Source: Meconema thalassinum (lineage: Eukaryota > Arthropoda > Insecta > Orthoptera > Tettigoniidae). Taken from it: a stretch of 64,000 nucleotides of DNA. Below the pieces are notes generated by a model that had not been told where the DNA came from, searched no databases, and was given only the letters and a program-made list of their open reading frames with translations. Below are positions 43,450-53,960 of the stretch, piece by piece; the first letter of the stretch is position 1, and every line of letters begins with the position of its first letter. The stretch spans positions 1,210,216,609 through 1,210,280,608 of the forward strand of contig OX336388.2 in NCBI GenBank assembly GCA_946902985.2, given 5' to 3'. Made by a program: the position numbers and the translations under genes.

Positions 43450-45498
43450 TACTGCTCAAAAAATTTAAGCACCACTTTTTTCAAAGGCCACCAAATTTGG
43501 AAAGTTGACTGCACAAGGTCGAAATCTCAGTATGACGTTTGCCCCGACGCCTACCAAGCACATGCTTCAGCACAACTCCCCAACTTGTGTAGTTTCGGGA
43601 TAGCGCCCCCAAAACCAGCCCATTTTTGCAAACCGTAAATTGAAGTTTGCGAAAAACGCTGTAGGACTTGTCGCAGGTTGCCAAAGCAGTCGAAAATGAA
43701 TGAGTCTTGCTCTTAAGGCTCCACGAACACGTTGAAATCGTTACATTTGACGTTTGGGCATTTTCAACCCCCTTCATCATCCCCTAAACATGGACTACCA
43801 TTGGGGGCGCCTGAGAAGGTACCGGATGTGTTTAACCACCTGAAAACCTGCACACCGTCCTCAGTTGCTGATTGCAGTAAGTTCTTAAGGCCTCCGGCAA
43901 TGTTCACCCCTCCTAACACCCTCAACTGGCAAGGGACCAAACCACCCCGTCTTGATTCACCCCTAAGGAAGGTTTAAATCGAGATTTTTATCAGTGCTGC
44001 TAATGGGGGGGGGGGGTCTTCCCCTAACGTTTCAAAAGAGGACCTGCGCCTGTGTCGCCACCCCTTCCCTTGCTACCCCCTTTCGTATGATTTTTCGAAT
44101 CAGGCCCTTTTTAATGGCTGAAATGAGGTCTTAATCGCTGAAAGGGCTGTAAAGGTCCTTAGAAGTAGTGGTGACACGAAATCAACCCCTTCCGATGTTT
44201 GATTGACATTCCATCCCCCAAAGTTGACATTTTTGCACCCTCAACCTCCCTGTCTGGACGCGTAACGCGTCATGGCAGAGTTTTCAGAGTTGGATCAAAA
44301 TGAAGCTTATGGCCTGAAATGGAGCCCAAAACAGCAGGTTGGATGGAAATTCATCGGTAGGGTGGAAAACGGGACCGAAAAGATTTCAAAAAAGTTAACA
44401 GCCTCTAGTAAGTACACCAATGCATAGGCAACCCACATCACGTCATTTTTTTCCCATTGCCAAACTTTGTAACCTATTGCCGATCATAGGCAACCCACAC
44501 GCACGGACGTGATGTGGGTTGCCTATGCATGGGCGTACTTACTGTAGGCTGTACACTTTTTTGAAAAATTTTGTTCCCGTTTCCCAACCTACCGATGAAT
44601 TTCTATCCAGCCTGCTGTTTCGGGCTCCATTGCAGGCCATAAGCTTCATTTTCATCCAACTCTGAAAACTCTGCCATGACGCATTACGCGTCCAGACAGG
44701 GAGGGTTGGGGGTGCAAAAATTTCGAATTTGGGGGACGGAATGTCAATCATCGATCGGAAGGGGTTGATTTCGTGTCACCACTACTTCTAAGGACCTTAA
44801 CAGCCCTTTCAGCGATTAAGACGTCGTTTCAGCCCTTAAAAAGGGCCTGATTCGAAAAATCATACAAACGGGGGTTGCAGGGGAAGGGGTGGTGACAAAG
44901 GCACAGTTCCTTTTTTGAAACGTTAGGGGAAGACCCCCCCCATTAGCAGCACTGATAAACATCTCGATTAAAACCTTCCTTAGGGGTGAATCAAGAAGGG
45001 GTGGTTTGGTCCCATGCCATTTGAGGGTGTTAGGGGGTGTGGACATTGCCGGAGGCCTTAAGAACTTACTGCAATCAGCAACTGAGAACGGTGTACAGGT
45101 TTTCAGGTGGTTAAACACACCCGGTACCTTCTCAGACGCCCCCAATGGTAGTCCATGTTTAGGGGATGATGAAGGGGGTTGAAAATGCCCAAACGTTAAA
45201 TGTAACGATTTCAACGTGTTTGTGGAACCTTTAAAAGCAAGACTCATTCATTTTCGACTGCTTTGGCAACCTGCGACAAGTCCTGCAGCGTTTTTCGCAA
45301 ACTTCAATTTGCGGTTTTCGAAAATGGGCTGGCTTTCGGGGTGCTACCCCGAAACTACTCAAGTTGGGGAGTTATGCTGAAGCATATGCTTGGTAGGCGT
45401 CAGGACAAACGTCATACTGAGATTTCGAGCTTATAGGTCAACTTTTCAAAATTTGGTGGCCTTTGAAAAAAGTGGTGCTTTAATTTTTTTGAGCAGTA
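43450..45498. mobile_element. 2-kb palindromic element with Tc1/mariner-like ends
   Basis: Starts TACTGCTCAAAAAATTTAAG and ends with the inverse (CTTTAATTTTTTTGAGCAGTA); TA flanks both sides. The two arms, 43450-44444 and 44506-45498 (about 995 and 993 bp), are inverted copies over their whole length with scattered differences and indels; the loop is 61 nt. Runs of C/G (AATGGGGGGG and its partner) appear in both arms. The ends resemble insect Tc1-like inverted repeats, but no transposase is encoded. It shares no sequence that I can see with palindromes A-D. Confidence 0.9.
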
Positions 45499-45544
45499 TA
45501 TAAAATAATTTACGATATTTGCTGAAGGAAACTTCTATGTTTGA

Positions 45545-46335
45545 GTCTTCAGTCTTTTGACTGGTTTGATGCAGGTCTCCATGCATCCCTGTCCTGAGCT
45601 AATCGCTTCATCTCTACATAGCCACCACACCCTACATCCGAGGCAATCTGATAAAAATATTATAACCTTGGTCTACCCCTACAGTTCTTGTCCTCGACCC
45701 TTCCTTCCATAACTAAGCTTGCTATTCCTGGGTGTCTTAGTATGTGTCCTACCAACCTATCTCTTATTTTCATTATCAGTCGCCAGAAACATCTCTCCTC
45801 ACCCTCTCGTCTTAATACCTCTTCGTTTGTAACCCTATCTACCCATATGATCTTCATTATTCTCCTGTAACACCACATTTCAAACGCTTCAATTCTCCTC
45901 TTTTCTGTTGCACCAATAGTCCAAATTTCACTTCCTTAGAGAGCCACGCTCCACGCAAAGGCTTTTAAAAATGACTTCCTAATACCTAAATCTATATTCG
46001 ATGTCAACAGATTCCTTTTTGTAGAAATGCTTTCGTTGCCTGAGCCAACCTACTTTTTATATCCTCTTTTCTTCGTCCATCACTGGTTATTTCGCTTCCT
46101 AAGTAGCAGAAGTATCCTACTTCCTTCAGCTTTTCACCTGCCAATTTGATGTCCTAGGAGGTTTCTGATTTTTTTCGGCTGCATTCCAATATCATTGTTT
46201 TACGTTTCTTAATTTTCATCATGAATTTTCTTTCCTCAAGACGGAGTCCATACCATTCAAAAACTCATTCAAATCCTCAGACTTGTCGGCCAAGATGACG
46301 ATGTCTGATAATCTCCCTAAACATAACCCTTATGT
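45545..46335 (-). pseudogene. LINE 3' end, RTE-like, minus strand
   Basis: The minus frame 45878-45660 encodes MWCYRRIMKIIWVDRVTNEE, RRLVGHILRHPG-like sequence (here MKIRDRLVGHILRHPG) and GRVEDKNCRGRPRL, the post-RT block common in arthropod RTE-like LINEs. Upstream (45880-46330) holds decayed RT sequence, and downstream (45545-45660) the 3' end with TTGACTGGTTTGATGCAGG. Different subfamily from the other LINE pieces. Confidence 0.8.
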
Positions 46336-46349
46336 TTACATAAAGACCG

Positions 46350-46745
46350 TCTCGTTACGTAGTGGCTAGCACTCTAGGCTCTCACCACGGAAGCCCGGGT
46401 TCGATTCCCGGCTGTGCCAATAAATGTATTCCTGGCCAGAGGGCTGGAACGGGATACACTAAGCCTCGTGAGGCAAAACTGAGAAGAGGTGTGTGATTCC
46501 CACCTCAGCCATCCTGAAAATAGGTTTTCCGTGGGTTCCTAATTCTACTCCAGTGAAATACGGGGATAGTTAATAACGTAAGGCCACTGCCACCTCCTTG
46601 CCAATCCTCATCTGAATTACAAATATACACACTAATACAGCCATCACAACAACACAGGTTATCAGACAAATTCCACAAACACCCAAGTACACGGGGCTAT
46701 ACGATCATGTCGCAAAACCCCTCAATTCATCAACAACGACTGTTA
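46350..46745 (+). mobile_element. tRNA-derived SINE, family 2, full-length, tRNA-Glu-like head
   Basis: Head: GTAGTGGCTAGCAC (A box), GGCTCTCACC in the anticodon position, CCCGGGTTCGATTCCCGG (B box). The arrangement resembles tRNA-Glu (CUC). The body follows: AACTGAGAAGAGG, CTCAGCCATCC, GGTTTTCCGTGGGTTCC, TACAGCCATCACAACAACAC; end CCCCTCAATTCATCAACAAC. Best head copy of the family in the window. Confidence 0.9.
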
Positions 46746-47384
46746 ACAGATAGATTATCATAAGAAGGACTATTTTAGCCTATTTTCAGTTATGAGAAAA
46801 TAGTCTTATGAGATCACCTTTTGCCCGTGTGTGTGGGTGTGTGCGTATGTGTGTGTGTCCCCCTAATTAAATCTAAACGGCTGGAGCGATTTCAATGAAA
46901 CTCGGTCAGGGCATAGTATTTTGTTTTCCAACCCCAACCGTGCCCTTCAAATTTTATTACATCTCACCAATCCAACATGACGGCTTTGCGAAGTATTTCA
47001 GTGGCATTCTATATCTCCGAAACTATTACTGGTATCACGCTGAAATTTTGTACGGTGATAAAGGGCAATACTAGAGGTTCACCTATGTAACTTTCAAAAA
47101 TCTGATAAGTACAAAACGGACATGGCGGCCAAGCGAATTAGAATCATTTAAATAGAATTTTGCCGTGATTTAACCATCCGAGCGCTGCGAAATATGGTAC
47201 AGCAAATGTTTATCCACATTGTAATGGAGTGAAATCTAATCTGATTCAGTTGTTTACATAACCTCAAGATGGCTGCTGTGCGAAATTTTAAAATCTCGAT
47301 TGTATTTCTTGTGTCCCAATCATTTGAATTATAAACCTACGCAACAATCTTCATTTAATAGTACATAACTATATGGCCTGCTTA

Positions 47385-48840
47385 AACTATTGTCCAAAAG
47401 TTAAGCATAAGTTACGAATAAGCAGGGCAACAGGAAATAGACTGCAAATCGCACGACATATGCACCTACCAACCTTACGTGTTCGCTTTGTATAGGAAAG
47501 GAGTATTCCCTGCTTTGACTAGCGGCGTAACCGCATGGTAAACACAGCCAGTGCCTGCGCCCCATATTCCCTCAGTCGTGTTTGCCCTGTTATAGTGTGC
47601 GGAGTGGAGCCTCGTGGTGAACGTGACAACATATTCGCACAACGACGCCATTTGGACCCCGTTTTGCAGGGTAGAATACTCGGCCACCTGGAAGCAGGCT
47701 AGACACAAACCGAAGTCGCTGTATCCTTCAATGTGCCACAAAGTGTCATTTCCAGGCTTTGGAAACGATTTCGAGACACAGGAGTTGTTAGTCGTCGATC
47801 AGTACCAGGCCGACCATCCCACAGCACGACCGATATCTGGCCTTAACTGCCCGACGAAATCGGAGCGCACCTGCAAGATAATTGTCGGCGGAGCTTGCAG
47901 CCGTCTCAGGGGTTGCCGTTTCCCGGCAAACTGTGTACCGGAGGCTCAGAACAGCAGGGCTGTTTGCCAGACGTCCAGCGGTGTGCGTCCCGCTCACTCC
48001 AGCACAGAGACGAGCCCGTTTACTGCGGACCCATCAACGTCGAAACTCGACCATGAATGAATGGAGGCATGCGATCTTCACAGATGAATCCGGCTTCAGT
48101 TTGCAGAACGATTCCCGTCGCACATTAATCTGGAGAGAACCGGATAGCCCACACAACCACAGGAACATCGTGGAACGGGACCAGTATGGTGGTGGTGGAG
48201 TCATGGTGTGGGGCGGCATCATGTTGAATGGCCGAACGGAACTGCACATCTTCATATGTGGTCCGAGAAACACTTTGAACGCTCGGAGATACAGGGACGA
48301 GGTACTGAGACCACATGTTCGGCTCTTCAGAGGTGCACTTAGCCCGACCCCACCGCGCTGCTCTGGTGGATGAATTTCTGGCTTGGAAAGACATTCATCG
48401 CATGGACTGGCCAGCGAGGTCTGTGGATCTGAATCCTATATAACATGACTGGGATGCATTGGGGAGGGGAATTGCATCCCATCAGCCTCCACCAAGGATC
48501 ATCCAAGACCTTCGCATTGCCCTTTCGGAGGAATGGGATGGGCTGCCACAAGAACTCTAGGACCATCTGATAGAGAGCACGCCACATCGCTGCGAAGCAT
48601 GTGTGGCCGTTAGGGGTAATTAAAAGCATATTTTGTTGTGAAAGACATTGCCAAGTTTTGTTAGTTGTTGTCAAAGGTGTACCTTAGCTATCAGAACCTT
48701 TCTGACACCGTTTTTTTGACAAGTTGTGTGACATATGGCGTGTGATTCAGCTTCCATTTTGTTCAGCAATCCGTCTGACATTCCTATCAGGCGGTATGGC
48801 CTCGTTTAGTGATTATGCTTAACGTTTGGACACTAGTGTT
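47385..48840 (+). mobile_element. Tc1-like DNA transposon, inactive
   Basis: Inverted ends: AACTATTGTCCAAAAGTTAAG on the left, and on the other strand of the right end AACACTAGTGTCCAAACGTTA. TA dinucleotides flank it at 47383-47384 and 48841-48842, and joining the flanks restores the host palindrome arm. Length 1456 bp, within the Tc1 range. Confidence 0.92.
47630..48615 (+). pseudogene. Tc1-like transposase, catalytic residues lost
   Basis: Broken frames give an N-terminal helix-turn-helix region (LDPVLQGRILGHLEAG, VISRLWKRFRDTGVVSRRS, then ELAAVSGVAVSRQTVYRRLR in another frame) and a DDE_3 domain (WRHAIFTDESGFSL, GGGGVMVWGGI). The first catalytic Asp is kept (FTDES, codon 48083-48085). The segment normally carrying the second Asp (a DDN ahead of ARPHRA) is deleted at about 48333-48342, so RGAL runs straight into ARPHRA, with a frame change. 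The codon for the third residue in NPIE is now TAA (48441-48443). Another stop lies near 48558. The protein would have bound the terminal repeats and cut and pasted the element. Confidence 0.92.
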
Positions 48841-48890
48841 TATAAAAATCCAACATGGCGAGAAACCGAAATATTTAGACGGTTCTCAAT

Positions 48891-49722
48891 ATATAAGGTG
48901 CGTTCAAAAAGTAACGAGCCGGAGGCTGTAATGCGCAAACCGGTGAAGACATCGGCTAATCGTGGCGTGTGTAACGAGGTGTGGTTCCGACCAAAGCGTG
49001 GAAGGTCACAGCCCGTCGCTAGAGGGCACGCGTGCACGTCACGTGACGATACAAAGCGAGCAGCAGCAAGCATCAATCGTCCTACGCTGCCAGTCGCATT
49101 GCAAACAGTGACATGGAGGCGTCAAACGAAGAGCAAAGAGGTGTTGTTCGGTTTCTGACAGCGAAAGGTGTAGGAGGAACGGACATTCATCGCCGAATGT
49201 CACAAGTGTACGGCAAACACTGCATGTCCCTTGCAAGATTCAAGGCGTGGCACAAGCGCTTCAGGGAAGGGCGGGTGTCGTTAGCCGATGATGCCCAGTC
49301 TGGGGCACCCTCTGCATTACCGATGACAACGTCCAGCTGGTTGATGCACTCATTACCCAGGACCGCCGAGTGACAGTGAACGCCATAGCCACCGTGGTCG
49401 GATTGAGCGTCGGAAGTGTGCACACCATCATGAAGGAACGACTGTACTTGCGGAAAGTGTGTGCCCAATGGGTGCCCCACAGTCTTCAACCACACCAGGA
49501 AGCATGTCGAATGGCCTTGGTCTTGGTTGGACGATAGATGCATGCTGCTGCTCGCTTTGTATCGTCACGTGACGTGCACGCGTGCCCTCTAGTGACGGAC
49601 TGTGATCTTCCACGCTCCGGGCGGAACCGCACCTCGTTACACACGCCACGATTAGCCGATTTCGTCACCGGTTTGCACATTATAGCCTCCGACTCGTTAC
49701 TTTTGTAACGCACCTTATATAT
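48891..49722 (+). mobile_element. Deleted mariner-like element with about 190-bp terminal inverted repeats
   Basis: Left repeat about 48895-49083, right repeat about 49529-49717, beginning AAGGTGCGTTCAAAAAGTAA on the left. By eye there are about 16 differences in 189 bp. TA-rich flanks (ATATATAAGG and CCTTATATAT) fit a TA target. Between the repeats lies only the start of a mariner transposase. Mariner terminal repeats are usually about 30 bp, so these are unusually long. Confidence 0.9.
49113..49540 (+). pseudogene. Mariner transposase, N-terminal domain only
   Basis: ATG at 49113. The frame reads EQRGVVRFLTAKGVGGTDIH, MSQVYGKHCMSLARFKAWHK and RFREGRVSLADDAQSG, the HTH_48-type DNA-binding domain. 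After a frame change near 49315 a second helix-turn-helix follows: LVDALITQDRRVTVNAIA, VVGLSVGSVHTIMKERLYL, RKVCAQWVPHSL. The frame then runs into the right terminal repeat and stops at 49536-49538. The whole DDD catalytic domain is missing. A truncated product could still contain the DNA-binding part only if the frameshift were suppressed. Confidence 0.88.
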
Positions 49723-49830
49723 GATAACCTATGACAGCAATCAAACTGAAATTTTGTATGTTGATAGAGGCAATTAACATAAGTAGGATATGGGACATAG
49801 GCTATTTAGTTCTTTACGGAACTACTTGTT

Positions 49831-50227
49831 AAGTGTATAATATATCCTTCAGAAATACTGTTTTACCACTATCGTCACCAACTTCATTTCTTTTACATAA
49901 CCTATAGTGGAAAAGCTAGCAATGGCCATCACAATAGCGAATACACTCATTCATTCTCTGTATTTTACGTGATGGTGGAATGCGCCTCGCAGATCACTTT
50001 TACTCCATCAGCTCTTGCGGTGGGTCATTGACAAACTGGCCGATATGGGCTTGAAGCTCACGCGGAAACAGGCAGCTAGAATACTGAAAGCTCGAAGGAG
50101 CTCCACCCCCGCGAATGACGAATACGGGATACCTAAGAATACATGTGAAAAATCCTAGCCGTTACCTGCTTGCTGGTATAAATAAGCAGTAAACAGAATT
50201 TCAAGGCAAGCCGGGTCTGCTGTTTGA
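49831..50227. other. No recognisable feature
   Basis: Anonymous. Confidence 0.5.
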
Positions 50228-50615
50228 CCTCCTCGTGGTGTAGCCGCTAGCTTTGTTGGTTGTCGCCCCGAAGGCCCGGCCCTGCCAAGAAATTACATTC
50301 TGATCTGAGGTCTGGAACGGGGCACACTCAGCCTCGTGAGGCAAAACTGAGAAGGGATGGGTTTGATTCTCACCTCAACCATCTTGGAAGTGGTTTTCCG
50401 TGGATTCCCACTTCTACTCCAGGAAAATGACGGAATGGTTCCTAGCTTAAGGCCACGGCAATCTCCTTACCAATCCTCACTTGACTTGACAAATACACAC
50501 AATACCATAGCTATCGCAATAAGGCAGATTGTAAGACAAATTCCTCACACACCGAAGTACACAGGGCTACATGACTACGATGTCTCAAAGCCCCTAAATA
50601 AATCAACAAGTATTT
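50228..50615 (+). mobile_element. tRNA-derived SINE, family 2
   Basis: Head CCTCGTGGTGTAGCCGCTAG with degenerate B box, then CAGCCTCGTGAGGCAAAACT, GGTTTTCCGTGGATTCCCAC, ATACCATAGCTATCGCAATA and CCGAAGTACACAGGGCTACA; ends AAGCCCCTAAATAAATCAAC. Confidence 0.88.
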
Positions 50616-51118
50616 AATTTCTATTCCTGACAGTTCCAAGAATTCGAAATTATTACATTTTTTTAATCTGCAAGTTCTCTTAAACATGTGACGATATATT
50701 TCATTGCTTTTCTTCAATTGAAAGTCAGTTCTGGATTTACGATGATTCGAGCCAGATAATTCTAATACAGTATTCTGCAATGTTTCTATAAGTTCTAAAC
50801 CTGGTTATGATAGTGTTAACACTTTTGAAAGATGTCCCCAACTTACTTACAATAGCAATGGGTCACTGGATTGCTACCAGAGACCAGGGGCATGACTTTC
50901 CTCACAACCTCTGAAGTAAGGCTTGTCGAAGGTTGTGGGCTCGATTGTTTCTTGCCTTTCAGAATTGATCTATTTATGTATTTATTTGTGCACAACAGAA
51001 TTTTCATCCCAATTACAGTAGCATAAAGGTTACACAGTATGTTATCTTGAAACTTATACAAATTTAACCTAACAAGTTAATAAATAAAAGTAGAACATTT
51101 TTAACCACTTTAACAAGC
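50616..51118. other. No recognisable feature
   Basis: Anonymous AT-rich sequence. Confidence 0.5.
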
Positions 51119-51363
51119 CCAATAGAAAAGGCAACTCTTACGAAAAATGGTTTGCTAACACCAAGAAGGATCTACACGAAATGAACATCACTGATCAAGA
51201 CATCCGCAACAGAACCACTTTCAAAAATAAGATACACACATTTGTGGGGTTCCTAGAGTCAGAACCAGCGACCAAGAAGAAACAACATTGGACAGCTGGA
51301 AAGAAAGAAGCTGTGAGCAAGAGAGTGAAAGATTACTGGCGCCAAAGAAAACTGAAATCATGA
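51119..51363 (+). pseudogene. LINE C-terminal fragment
   Basis: An open frame starting upstream of its first ATG (51181) encodes PNRKGNSYEKWFANTKKDLH, then MNITDQDIRNRTTFKNKIHT and a basic end (KKEAVSKRVKDYWRQRKLKS). It is the same domain as the end of the frame at 57571-58326. 5' truncated; a stop at 51361-51363 is the natural end. Confidence 0.8.
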
Positions 51364-51365
51364 GT

Positions 51366-51756
51366 AATTTACGAGGTCCTTAGTAGGCCAAAATCGATTA
51401 GGATGATGGAAAGTAGAGGTGGACATTAAAATAACTAAGTGTGGAATCAAGACAGTATAATACACAGTTGGCTGGGTAGAATGACACAATTTGCAAAGCT
51501 TGAAACATTATTTCTGGAGAGCGGTTAGTAAATTGCATCACAAAATCTGCCAATGAAATACTAAAATCGATAGCATTATTTCTTCGAACTACATAGTCCA
51601 TCTAGCGGTAAATTTTTGTGGGTAGATGTCGTGGTTCTTTTAATTAATTCCTGTGTTATGCAACACATAGTTGATCCCTTTCTTTGCCACTATGAAGTTA
51701 CTCTTCCTGCATCCTTAAATAATAGCAGAATATCTATAGCTTGCATTATAAATGGT
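51366..51756. other. No recognisable feature
   Basis: Anonymous. Confidence 0.5.
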
Positions 51757-51764
51757 CGGAATAT

Positions 51765-52298
51765 ATATTTTTTTGGTTGGTTGCTTGGTTGCTCAGTTTA
51801 GGGGCTGTGACAACGCGGTCATGTAGCCTCGTGTCCTTTGGGTGTGTGTAGAATCTGTCTGATAACCGATGTTAATTGTGATTACTGTATTAGTGTGTGT
51901 TATCTGTTTTCATTTCAAGTAAGGACTGCAGACATTGAATTTCTTCAAGTAGTTCCTACTTTTGCCGCCAAACGAAACCTTCAACGACTACTAGTTCAGA
52001 ACTGGTTACCAGACGCCATCGCAGTCGGCTCCCGACGACGAACGTCGGAACCTAAGAGCGTGTGTCAAATGTTTAACCTAACCTATAATTTTAGCTTCAC
52101 ACTGGTGTAATTAGTGGAAGGTTCTTTAACATGCCATAAATCTATGACATGGGACCGCCGGCTTTACTTCCTCTCCGAAGGAAGGCATACTGAGGGATTT
52201 TAAACGCTCTTAAAAAATCCGACGACTTCGGCCGGGTTTGAACCCGCGATCTTGGGCATAGTAGCTCAGCATGCAACCAACTACGCCACCGAAGCCGC
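51765..52298 (-). mobile_element. tRNA-derived SINE, family 3 head with family-2 tail, long form
   Basis: CGGAATAT flanks it at 51757-51764 and 52299-52306. The minus-strand head (B box GGGTTCAAACCCGGCCGAAG) and ACCGGCGGTCCCATGTCAT (plus: ATGACATGGGACCGCCGGCT) are family 3. The 3' part near 51790-51920 (GTTTAGGGGCTGTGACAACG, GAATCTGTCTGATAACCGAT on the plus strand) is the family-2 tail. About 534 bp, longer than family 3 alone. Confidence 0.85.
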
Positions 52299-52306
52299 CG
52301 GAATAT

Positions 52307-52947
52307 CACTTTCTGAGTATGGTTCAATTTTCCTAAGCATTTTACAGCTGCACGCTTGTGAATACTGCAAACACACACACAAATAGGCCTGGTTTAGATA
52401 ATCCGTCTCAACAATAGCATTGTCACACGCGCCAGCACTACAGTGTGATCTGAAAGTAGTTTCCAGAGATCGAAAACAACCTCAGTAGAACTACGTACCT
52501 TCAGGATCTATGATGTTTTATGGAAGTGTGGGGTATGACGCTCCAATGTGAAAAAGTATGCCAGGAATGTTATTCGATCTAGATTATCCCGCCACTATTT
52601 GTTATGGAGCTATCACCACATGTTATGTATAACACTCATATTCGTGACGTTCTGCCGCTACTACATGCGCTATCGCGATGCCCACAAACTGCTCCCATGT
52701 AAATGAGTGTTTAGTACACACATTATTTGACAAGGACTTGCGGCAGAGCATGTAAGAGGTGATTTCAACGATGAACTGTGACAGTTGCCTATTTATTGTG
52801 AGAGGTAGATCAAAGTCGCTGATATACTCAACACAGCATTTGTACTCCTTCGTGACAGGTATTCTTATGAAACTTGTATAGCTGTATGCTTGTTATAGTC
52901 CAGGCCACGCCAACTCGGGTGATTCGCGAGCACCGGCCGGCACCGGC
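52307..52947. other. No recognisable feature
   Basis: A short (AC)n run near 52370. No supported gene. Confidence 0.5.
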
Positions 52948-52999
52948 AAAAGCACCGATGTTCTGCTGTAGGAGAGGAACCTGTAGTGGCAACGCTTAC

Positions 53000-53150
53000 A
53001 GCGAGGCGAGAGTCTGTACTGGACAAAACAGAGGCAGACAGGTTTCTTTCTGGGTACTCCGGTTTTCCCTGTTCAAATTTAATTCCAGCAACACTATCCA
53101 CTATTATTTCATTTAATATGTCATTCATTTAATCATTGCCTCAGGGGGTG
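53000..53150 (+). mobile_element. SINE family 1, internal fragment
   Basis: TCTGTACTGGACAAAACAGAGG to CATTTAATCATTGCCTCAGG matches the family-1 body. The head and the last about 90 bp are missing; the right side joins hAT sequence at about 53151. Confidence 0.8.
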
Positions 53151-53580
53151 CGCTGACCTTGCTGTCATGAAAGACATCACGGGGTATTTAATGATTTAAT
53201 AATCTCGTTGCAAGGCAAAAATAAATTAATCAGTGCTATGACTGACCGTATTGAAAGTTTCAAATTGCAGCTTGTGCTCTTTAATAGTCAGCTTCAAGAA
53301 GGTAATTGGACAATTTTCCCTCTCTAAAATCTTTGAATCCCGAGGATTCATGCCCTTGCCCTGAAATGTGTTGCTATGTTCAGAACAACGCTCGTTTGTG
53401 AACAAATGTTTACAATTACGAATATTAACAAAACAAAAACAAGGTTAAGTTTGTCTGATGCTTCATTGGAAGCTACACTTCGGATTGCAACTGCCAAAAC
53501 GATTGTTCCAAACATAGGAAGCGATGCCAAAAATAAACAAAGAAAGTTGAAAATTAGTGCAGAATCAGGAGCGCAATAAA
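53151..53580 (+). pseudogene. hAT-type transposase C-terminal fragment
   Basis: One frame (third) reads FNDLIISLQGKNKLISAMTD and FKLQLVLFNSQLQEGN, then after a stop in PL(stop) near 53328 and another near 53340 it continues VAMFRTTLVCEQMFTITNIN, KTKTRLSLSDASLEATLRIA and ATAKTIVPNI. This is the C-terminal dimerisation end of hAT transposases and of host genes derived from them (ZBED5, FAM200, GTF2IRD2 types). The BED finger and catalytic core are absent. The two stops make it a pseudogene. Confidence 0.82.
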
Positions 53581-53779
53581 ACTATTATTTCTGTCTGTAC
53601 ACAATTTTGGTATTATTATTATAACTATTATTATTATTCGTTTTCTTACCGGTACTCCGCCTGGCGCGCGCTGATTTGCCCAGCCCTATTCACCAAATAA
53701 CAACAACACGACTCTCGCCTCTCTGCAAGCGTTGCCACTACACGTTACTCTCCTACAGCAGAACATCGGTGCTTTTCAA

Positions 53780-53862
53780 ATTTCGGGGCAGAGCCGGGAA
53801 TCGAACCCAGGACCTCCGGGGCGGCAGCTAACCATGCTGACCGCTACGATACGGAGGCGAGA
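53780..53862 (-). mobile_element. tRNA-like SINE head
   Basis: GGGAATCGAACCCAGGACCT is a reverse-complement B box; the A-box side CTGACCGCTACGATACGGAG lies at 53837-53860. It joins the 53711-53777 inverted copy, which may be its body. Confidence 0.6.
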
Positions 53863-53960
53863 TTGCAGACACATTCTAATTGATATTGTAACTTTCAGTC
53901 GGTCAACACAAAATAATTTCATACTGAAATATGCAAAAAAAAGAAAATTGAAATAAATAA

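Larger units (their letters stand above)
46771..49830 (+). repeat. Single arm of the element-A palindrome family, carrying two DNA transposons
   Basis: Starts at the family centre (GCCTATTTTCAGTTATGAG, TCTTATGAGATCACC), then a GT tract (46825-46858) and the A/C-type arm (CTAAACGGCTGGAGCGATTT, CATGGCGGCCAAGCGAA), and ends GTTCTTTACGGAACTACTTG plus TT at 49830. The inverse left arm is absent. A Tc1-like element (47385-48840) and a mariner (48891-49722) sit in it. With both removed, about 770 bp remain, similar to the right arm of element A. Confidence 0.85.
52948..53777. repeat. Inverted-repeat pair flanking SINE and hAT remains
   Basis: Bases 52948-53014 (AAAAGCACCGATGTTCTGCT to GCGAGAGTC) reappear as the reverse complement at 53711-53777 (GACTCTCGCC to ATCGGTGCTTTT). 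About 67 bp each, few differences. The 53711-53777 copy continues into a tRNA-like SINE head, so the pair may be two opposite copies of one SINE rather than transposon ends. Confidence 0.75.

Noticed and set aside
44816..45247. 143-codon minus frame and its partner at 43732-43977
   Set aside because: They are the two arms of the palindrome read in the same direction; no domain is recognised and the frame is broken in the left arm.
46356..46428. Functional tRNA-Glu gene
   Set aside because: The A and B boxes and anticodon region resemble tRNA-Glu, but the acceptor ends do not pair and the SINE body follows directly.
47614..48060. 148-codon frame within the Tc1-like element
   Set aside because: It mixes the wrong frame of the transposase; the true coding path switches frames around it.
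48827..49158. 110-codon frame across the left mariner repeat
   Set aside because: It lies mostly in the terminal inverted repeat; the mariner start codon is at 49113 in another frame.
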